Shown: positions 57,006 to 64,000 of the stretch, one piece after another | Position numbering within the stretch: the stretch's first letter is position 1 | Layout: the number at the start of each line of letters is the position of its first letter | DNA from: Evernia prunastri | Taxonomy: Eukaryota > Ascomycota > Lecanoromycetes > Lecanorales > Parmeliaceae | Assembly (NCBI GenBank): GCA_003184365.1 | Contig: NKYR01000160.1 | Span: 1 to 64,000 of the forward strand | Direction of reading: 5' to 3' | DNA length: 64,000 nucleotides | Translations under genes and position numbers: made by a program | Notes under the pieces: generated by a model | What the model saw: only the letters and a program-made list of their open reading frames with translations | The model's database searches: none | What the model was told of the DNA's origin: nothing

Positions 57006-60000
57006 AAATTTTATTAAATTTATTTTAATGATATTCTAATTTATAGCAAGACGAGAAAGAAGTATATTAAATACGTTTCTATAATTCTATAGAAGCTACG
57101 CGATATAGATTTACAAATAAATATTCTTAAGTGCGAGTTTAAAATATAAGAGACGAAATTTCTCGATCTTTTCGTATTTATTGAAGATATTCGAATAAAT
57201 TCTATTAAGATATAAGCGATAATCGATTAAGCGATTTCTATCACTCTTAAAGAAACTTAATTCTTTATCGATTTTTGTAACTTTTATAAACGATTTATTA
57301 AAGACTTTTTAAAGATTATTAAATTATTCGTTTATTTTACAAAGAAGAGAGTCTCGTTTGAATAATTATTAGTTTGTTAAAAGATATTTTAAAAACTTAA
57401 AAAGATAGTTATTATCGTCTTAATTCTACGTTATTTTAATAAATTCAAATCAATCGTATTAAAAGCGAATTCTTCGGATTACGTCATTAATAATATTCTC
57501 TCTTAGTATAAAAATAACGACGTTTTTTATTCTATAGCGTTTTATAACAAGAATTTAATTTTCATCGAATATAGTTATTAAATATATGATAAGAAATTTT
57601 TCATAATTATTCGATATCTTAAATACTAACGATCGAAGCTCGAATATATCGAAATATCTATTAAAATCTTTAAGAATTTTATATATTTTGCTGAGAGACG
57701 AGATTTAAATCGTCGATAGACTCGTTATTTGAATATACTATTAGAGTTTAATATCAAAATCATTTATCGATCGAGCTCTTAAAACGTTAAGACTGACGCT
57801 CTAACTCGCATAACGAGATATAAATTCTTTATTTCGAATAACGAAAGACTTTAATATTAATATAAAACAATTTTTATCTCTAATCGTCTCGAGCTAAATA
57901 AAACGAAATTTTTTATTTATAATATTTTAAAGTTTATTTTTCATCGAGTGATTGACGTAAATAAGTCTAACGAATTATAATTCGAAATTCGTGACGTTAT
58001 TGTCGACGAAATAATAAAATTTCAAGAAATTACTTTAAATCGATACTTAATATAAAATAATATTCTCTTTTATAAAAATCGTTTATAAATTTCTGAACTA
58101 TACTATTTAGAGCTTATTCGCGAAATACACGATTAATCTATTTCTAAGCACTTTAAAGTAGTTTATATATACGAATTACTTAAACGCGAGTACTATTAAC
58201 GAGATATAAAAATTAACGTAATTATATACGTTCGCAATTACTACGTCTATCAAAGAGCTCGAATATCGCGTTATAAATTAAATAAACTTTTAAAATTCTT
58301 ATTCATATTACAAAAAAGATAATAAAACACTATTATAAACTTCGTTATCGATTTATCTCTATCGAACGATTTTAACGTAATTTATATCTTCGTCGATCGA
58401 TACATTAAAGAACGTTATTATATATTTTACGCGATTGACGAAGAAGAGATTATCATTAAGATTATCATATAAATATTAATTAAGAATATTTTTCGTCTTT
58501 ACGAACTATTTATCTTTATAATATTCAATCGAGAATTACAATTTATAGTTACGATCTAAAGATCTTCTATAAGCGATTAGATATCGAGATTAAATTATTA
58601 ATAATATTTTATCTCGAGATCGATAAATAGATAAAACGCGCTAATTAGAACTTGAAACGATATTTATATATCTACTATAATCACACATAGAACGATTAAA
58701 TAAAATAATTATTTTTAACGAAGTTCGTAAATAATAACGATATTTCGACTTTCACAGACATAACTTTATTTTATTTCAATAAGAAATTTAATTCTCGTAC
58801 ATCTTTTAATTTTAATATTATTTTTTATAAAATTACGCGAAAGCGATTAAATGTCGCTAAGATAAAAGATATCACTAAATATATATAATAGATATTCGAT
58901 TTTATTCGTTAAAATACGAAAGACGCGTAAGCATCAATAATCGCTTAAACAAATCGTTATCGTCAAGACGTTATATTTAACGAAGATAATATAATGTTTC
59001 TCAGTAGTAAGAATATTATTACTAATCGTTTATATAAAAAGCTTAATAATAAGTAATTTAAACTCTTTTAAATTAAAAAACTAATAAAATCGTCTTATAG
59101 ATTATAACTTTCGAAGATTATAAAGATTTATAATATCTTTTATTCTAAACTTCTCACTCTCGTCGCTACGAATTTTTTATCTAATTAAAAAAAATTCGAA
59201 TCGTCGATAATTATAATCGACGAAATCGAGAAATAAGAGATAAAAGATATTATCGCGTCTAAGACGCTTTGAGATCGTCTTAAATTTAGAGTCAAATAAA
59301 TAGACTTCGACGAAGATCTCGTATAATATAAGGCTAACTTAGACGAATTTAATAATATATAAAACGTAATAAGTAATTTCTATAAGCGCTATTCTAATAG
59401 CTTTCGCTGAGAAAATAACGTTAATAATTAATATATAATTCGATTAATTATCGAATATGCGATTTTTAAATTCTTTTAATATTCGTTAATTATTTCAACT
59501 CATTTCTTTTATCTCTTATATCTTTCGTCGATATTATCTTAACTTATCGATTACATTATAATCTATCTTTCTTCTTTCTACATTAAGCGTCTATAAGATA
59601 ACATAAATTAATAATAACTTAAACCGAGATCTTAGAGCATATTCGTCTTATCTCACTTCATCTTATTATCGTATATTATTCTTCTAAATTAGTCTCGCGT
59701 GCTACGATCTATTAGTTAATTATATAACGACGTATTTTTAATAAGTTTAATTATTTAATACGCAGTGTATAAAAGTGTAGTTATAGAGCTTTATCATATA
59801 ATTACGCGTATTAAAAAAAAATTATATCGTGAAATCTCCGCGAAAGTTTTATCAAAATTTTCAAAACTATATACGATCGATCGAAGACTATCTAGAAGAT
59901 ATTATCAAAATTTTGCTCTATCGTTCTTTTCTTCTCTATAATTATAACGATATTAAATAATATTAACAATAAGACTCGATTCGATACGACTCGAAATCGA

Positions 60001-60397
60001 CTCGTTGATTTCGACGAATTAAAAATCTTTATTCGTCGAAGTATTCTTAGCTACTTTTTTCGACTACAATAATAACATTATTTCATCTCAGACACTAACA
60101 GCTATTATTCAATAATTACATATTCGAATATTGTTAGATTTAGATTTTCGAAGCGTTTTCACATCACAGTTATAAGAATATATCTTATTGAGAAAGAAAG
60201 ATAGTATTACGATCGTACTCTAACTTCTATCAGTGTCTTTTAGTATCTTTCTTCTTTGTTTGATTTATAAGACTTAGCGAGCCTTAACAGAGACCTTCTC
60301 CTACATATCAGCCTCTTATCATATAGATATTCGCTTCTTAGCTAGTTGTCTTAGTTAATACATCTACATTAATCTCATATCTGTACCGATTCTAACA
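57006..60397 (+). mobile_element. RIP-destroyed Ty3/gypsy pol and 3' LTR
   Basis: Extremely AT-rich with stops throughout, yet the plus strand still spells gypsy pol in order. At about 57022 the reverse-transcriptase active site reads YFNDILIYS, where functional elements have Y-x-DD, so the first Asp has become Asn. RNase H-like text (SSDYV, SQYKNNDV) and an integrase core near 58375-58700 (VDRYIKERYYI, RLYEL) follow. A chromodomain lies near 59280-59400 (IDFDEDLV, DEFNNI). A candidate 3' LTR closes it. The 5' part is missing at the junction with the young element. Confidence 0.8.
60132..60397 (+). repeat. candidate 3' LTR of the decayed gypsy element
   Basis: This 266 bp segment starts TGTTAGA and ends TCTAACA, the inverted ends typical of an LTR. 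It is less AT-biased than its surroundings and lies downstream of the chromodomain remnant. No second copy is in the window, so it is unproved. Confidence 0.45.
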
Positions 60398-62400
60398 ATA
60401 ATTTAAATATCGATAAGATTTAAAACGAAGATAACGAAAGCGAGACGAATCTTATATTTTCAACGAAGAGATTATTAAATAATTCTCGCGACGTTTTTAA
60501 AGAAATAAATTACTTATCGTTCGATATACTCGATTTTAAAATAAAATCGATTATTATTCTCTTTTTACGTTTTTATTAAAAAAAGATTTATACGTTAATT
60601 CTTTTTTTTTCTTTCTTTTTTTTCTTTGACGTTTTAAATTAAAAAGAGAAAAATAAGTTTATCTTATTAAATTCGACGCTTATATTATTCAAATATATCT
60701 TTAACTATTAATTTTCTTAATAATAATAATAGAATTTAAGAAACTTATTGTTATTCTTCTTTATTATTATTATCTTCTTTATTTTCATCACTCTCTTCGC
60801 TTTTTTTCTTACTTTTTTAATAATTTTAATCTTAACTTTTTTTTATATTAGAAATATTAACGATTTAATTATTAAATTCGAATAATCTAAAAAATATATA
60901 TAATCGACGTTTTTCGAATCGAATAGAATCTTTAAACTCGATCTTAAATAAAGAATTTTTATCTAATACTTTTAAATTAGATAGCTTATCGATTAATATA
61001 TTGTTATTTAATAATATACTATTCTCGTCTTTATTGTTTCATTAATTCTTAGATAATTATTAATTAATTATTTTCGAATAAAAATTTAATACATTATTTA
61101 TTATTTCGCTTTTAAACTTAAAGTCGCTTATTATAAGAAATTAAACTAATAATATTCTAATTTTTATAGAATTATTTTCTTCTACCAAAATCTTTTACTT
61201 TTAAAATTTTTCGATAATATCGCTTTCGAATTAAATTCTTAATAAAATACGTTTCTTCGCTTTAGATTTTAATAATAATAAAGAAGTAGTATAGTCGCGT
61301 CTCGATCGCATTAAAGAGTTTTAAATCTTAATAATAATAATAAAGACGTAATAAAATCGCGTCTTAGTCGCGTTAGAGAGATTTAATAAAATTATAACGC
61401 TAAAGAAAATAATAATAACTATATCGAATTACGACATAATCGAAGTCTTCGTCTAATATTACGATCTTTAACTTCTTTAAAAATACTCGTCTTAATATCT
61501 TTAACTTTAAAATTCGTTAAAGAAATATCGCGATTTATAAAAAGAATATTATTAAGTATTAAATTTTTAAAGATATTACGATAAGATATCGCATATAGAC
61601 TAAGACACCGTAACGATAAGACGTTATTATCGATACTCTTAAACATCTTATCGCTATTTCCAGCTTTAAAACATCTTAAAAATTAATTATATCTCGTTAA
61701 AATCTTATAAGACTTTAAGATAATAAGTTTATTATTAAAGAAGTTCGTTCTTTAACGAAGATAATTATAATATAATTATCGTAGATTAACTTAATTTTTT
61801 TGCAGAAGAATAAATATAATAGCTAGCTTAATCTAATAGAGCTCGTTAAAATATTATAATTACGTTTTAATCTATAAGAATATTGATTTTTACGAAGTAA
61901 TAAAGCAGTTAGATAGAAGAATATATATATATATTTTCTACGATAACATCTGCTGAAATAGATAATCTTTAGCAGTCTGCTTAGTCTGGTTCGCGACTGC
62001 CCCATACGTTTCTTAGTAGATCTTTCGACTATCTTCGTTGATATTCGCAGACGTGCTTTTAAATTAATAAGATGAAAAGAGTATTAATAATCGTAGTTAG
62101 ATTTAATGAAGAGAATAGTAGATTTATAACGAATTATTAAATACGTTAGTCGAAAGAATAATCTAAAATAAATCAGTCGTCTAATTAACATTAATCGCTA
62201 TTAATATAATTATTAGTAGAAAAATATAGAAAAATATTAATGATATAAATTTGATAAAAGAAATAGTTATTAAAAACTTCAAATTGCGAAAGTACGAGAG
62301 AAGAGAATTACTGAGATTATTAAAGTTTATATAAAATTTATATCAAATCTCTGAGTTGCGAGCGATATACTCGTGTTACTAGTCGAAATCTATCTAACTA
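60398..62400. repeat. AT-rich RIP block, family unidentified
   Basis: Continuous AT-rich, stop-filled DNA with long poly-T and poly-A tracts, clearly the same mutational style as the preceding element. Short minus-strand frames at 61419 and 61823 are chance. The block ends sharply at about 62400, where normal composition resumes. Confidence 0.7.
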
Positions 62401-62788
62401 AGAAGGGGGGTGTACACTCATAGAAATGTAGTGTGTGCCTATCCACACCCATTTGAAATAGTATTTTATATGCAAAGGTATCTTATAACGCTATAATGTT
62501 TTATTTGCCAGTTACGATATGTATAACATCTTTAATGTATCAACAAGCGATGTTGTCGTCAGAATCATGTCCGATTGAGCTCCACACTACATTTTCATTA
62601 CACACTCCTTGACGCTAGTATCTAAGTTGGGCATTTCGCGGTCCACAAGCATTTGGTAAAGTGTGGTGCTGCAATTGTGGTCTTGGAGTTAGCGAATGTG
62701 GAACATTATAGAAATGTGATCGTACATTAAGTACACCCGTTACGGCGCGGGCGTAAAGTCTTGATATGGAGTGAAGATATATCACAAC

Positions 62789-63249
62789 TCAAAAACTATG
62801 GGAAAGGGTCCTGTAGGCTGTTAGATTCAATTGAACTCTAACCATTTGTCCGCAACAATGACATTTTCTTTTAAGATGCTCAGCGTCAGTATCCTTGCTG
62901 TCGTTCCTTGCATCGTCCAACAGGGAGTCGATATTCCTATCTTTCAAAGCTTTCTGTAGTATCAACATTAGTCTCGTAGTCAGACTGGTGCATCAAGTTA
63001 ACTTACATCAAGACAGGCCTTGTAGTTCTTGAACAACAATTGGCATTCATCCGTCGTCGCTTCCCCTCGTAGGTACTCTGCGCTGCAATTAGGATGGGAA
63101 GAACAGCGATGACGACTCCTTACTGTCACTGTACCATTTGAGAAAACATAAGTCGTAACGTCTAGAGCCTCATCAGCTAAGCCGGTCAACGTTAATTCTA
63201 TAACTCACTCCTTCACTTCATTACACTCCGGTGCAAGGGAGGAGGACAT
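62789..63249 (-). CDS. MDM35: MDM35/TRIAP1-type twin CX9C protein
   Basis: Three exons (63249-63209, 63118-63007, 62953-62789) close to 105 residues. The start MSSSLAPECNEVKE and the end of exon 2 (DECQLLFKNYKACLD) followed by KALKDRNID match Mdm35, the intermembrane-space chaperone that carries Ups1/PRELI for phosphatidic-acid transfer. Both CX9C halves are intact: C9-x9-C with NEVKESRHR, and DEC-x9-C with QLLFKNYKA. Oddly, the segment between them (SSHPNCSAEYLRG) lacks the usual aromatic FNxWYxxKF motif and has an extra Cys. The C-terminal tail has two more Cys (CHCC). Exon 1-2 splicing (acceptor taag) is the weak point. Confidence 0.75.
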
Positions 63250-63469
63250 TTTGTAAGCAATTCTCACAATTCTCGGGAAACTTCGATGCTTGGGAAACCT
63301 TAACAGCTTTTCAATCTTGGCGAACTTTATGGCTGAGGCTCTGCGGCAGCGCTAGAGTAACAATTTGACTTGGAGAAAGAAGATCATCCATGGTATATAA
63401 CACATATTCTCTTACTTCAAATGACCATGTCACATATTTTTCGGTGATCGTCTGCCTATATCTGCAGTA
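63250..63469. promoter_or_regulatory. shared bidirectional promoter MDM35/RRP6
   Basis: Only 220 bp separate the two divergent start codons, so both promoters lie here. No named element seen. Confidence 0.55.
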
Positions 63470-64000
63470 ATGGCTTCTGGCGCTACCTTCAAGGATTTGA
63501 AGCATAGCATCTCTTTGGCCTTAATTGACACAACTCGGACTGCCGGTCAAATCTCAAACGAAGATCTCGCTTTCCACCGTTCCTCCGACCCCGCATTCGT
63601 ACCTCAGCTTGAGTATCAAAGCTCACGGCTTCTCGGCCTTGTTCGAAACTTAACAAGGTCTGCAACTTCAGGGACCGAGGTCTCCGCCCCTTATATTGTC
63701 AACGCAGACTCCGTCGAAGATAATTGGAAGGAAATCGTAGATGTGGTTGATAATCTACTTGAGAAAGCCGACGCTTGTCTTGATGAATATACTGGTGTCA
63801 TCAGGAAATTAAGTCCAGCTCAAGAAGAGCAGATAAAAAAATTTACTCCTGCTTCTGGGAAGCAAAGGCCTGGCAAAGCCTATCGCACACAGGACATTGC
63901 AAAACCTCAATTGTTGTTTAATAATGTCCCTATCAATGATGAGACAACTTCATTCAAGCCATTACTACGCACAAAGCCGAATGCCATTGTTGCACTTGAT
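63470..64000 (+). CDS. RRP6: exosome exonuclease Rrp6, N-terminal part (runs off the window)
   Basis: An open frame from ATG 63470 to the window edge gives 177 residues. It shows the PMC2NT domain of Rrp6/EXOSC10: FVPQLEYQSSRLLGLVRNLT, VEDNWKEIVDVVDNLLEKAD, then KPQLLFNNVPINDETTSFKP and LLRTKPNA that precede the DEDD exonuclease domain. PMC2NT binds the cofactor Rrp47. Rrp6 is the nuclear 3'-5' exonuclease of the RNA exosome, processing rRNA and snoRNA and degrading aberrant transcripts. The catalytic and HRDC domains are outside the window. Confidence 0.92.
   Translation, partial: MASGATFKDLKHSISLALIDTTRTAGQISNEDLAFHRSSDPAFVPQLEYQSSRLLGLVRNLTRSATSGTEVSAPYIVNADSVEDNWKEIVDVVDNLLEKADACLDEYTGVIRKLSPAQEEQIKKFTPASGKQRPGKAYRTQDIAKPQLLFNNVPINDETTSFKPLLRTKPNAIVALD

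Noticed and set aside
61419..62005. Minus-strand frames in the AT island
   Set aside because: Composed of Ile/Asn/Arg/Leu/Lys from AT-rich codons, with no motif; chance frames in RIP DNA.
1..64000. tRNA, rRNA and biosynthetic gene cluster
   Set aside because: I saw no cloverleaf with A and B boxes, no rRNA-like block, and no PKS, NRPS or terpene-synthase signature; the two MFS genes and the secreted protein are not accompanied by biosynthetic enzymes.

Overview
This 64 kb window is nuclear DNA of a filamentous ascomycete (Pezizomycotina). Genes are interrupted by short GT-AG introns of about 50-110 nt. Several families are typical of filamentous ascomycetes (DUF3431, DUF6601-like, fungal-rhodopsin/PTH11-like receptor, NLR-type N-terminal domains, Sho1). 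Old transposons are degraded by C:G to T:A change in the manner of repeat-induced point mutation (RIP). The class cannot be fixed from sequence alone; Dothideomycetes or a related class would fit.

Layout. 1-2.1 kb is a repeat patch: a 132 bp direct repeat, a GC-rich internal duplication, RIP-like AT-rich DNA and a RIP-decayed 3' end of a Tad-type LINE. 2.1-8.0 kb holds a Ser/Asn-rich single-pass membrane protein, an uncertain locus near 5.2-6.0 kb, a second better preserved LINE 3' end in inverted orientation with a 14 bp target duplication, and a DUF6601-like membrane protein with a C-terminal frameshift. 9.4-15.8 kb is a compact housekeeping block: splicing factor CWC24, ferrochelatase HEM15 and KU70 (the last two divergent from a shared promoter), then a DUF3431 protein. 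16.7-22.6 kb holds an allantoate-permease-family MFS transporter, a five-exon secreted Cys-rich protein, and a sugar transporter. 23.4-30 kb holds two neighbouring genes with NLR-like N-terminal domains, one of them with ankyrin repeats. 31.6-35.2 kb carries dynactin p24 and the osmosensor SHO1.

36.2-38.8 kb is a badly disrupted RBR (RING-IBR-RING) E3-ligase locus. It contains a 14-N assembly gap whose two flanks are the same 177 bp. 39.9-44.8 kb is gene-poor, with a RING-H2 protein, two weak secreted candidates, a weak hypothetical gene and an ankyrin remnant. 45.8-47.1 kb is a seven-TM fungal-rhodopsin-like protein. 50.3-50.65 kb is a MITE with long terminal inverted repeats and a TA duplication. 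52.1-54.2 kb is a multi-pass membrane protein with an acidic, Gln-rich 90 bp tandem repeat.

55.6-62.4 kb is a transposon island. A young Ty3/gypsy chromovirus has nearly identical 223 bp LTRs, but its interior joins the start of gag to the end of integrase at a single N. It abuts an extremely AT-rich, RIP-destroyed gypsy pol (reverse transcriptase, RNase H, integrase and chromodomain still recognisable) and more unidentified AT-rich DNA. Directly beyond the island lie MDM35 and the start of RRP6, divergently transcribed.

All exon coordinates were derived by hand from splice consensus, reading-frame closure and family motifs. No database search was run.
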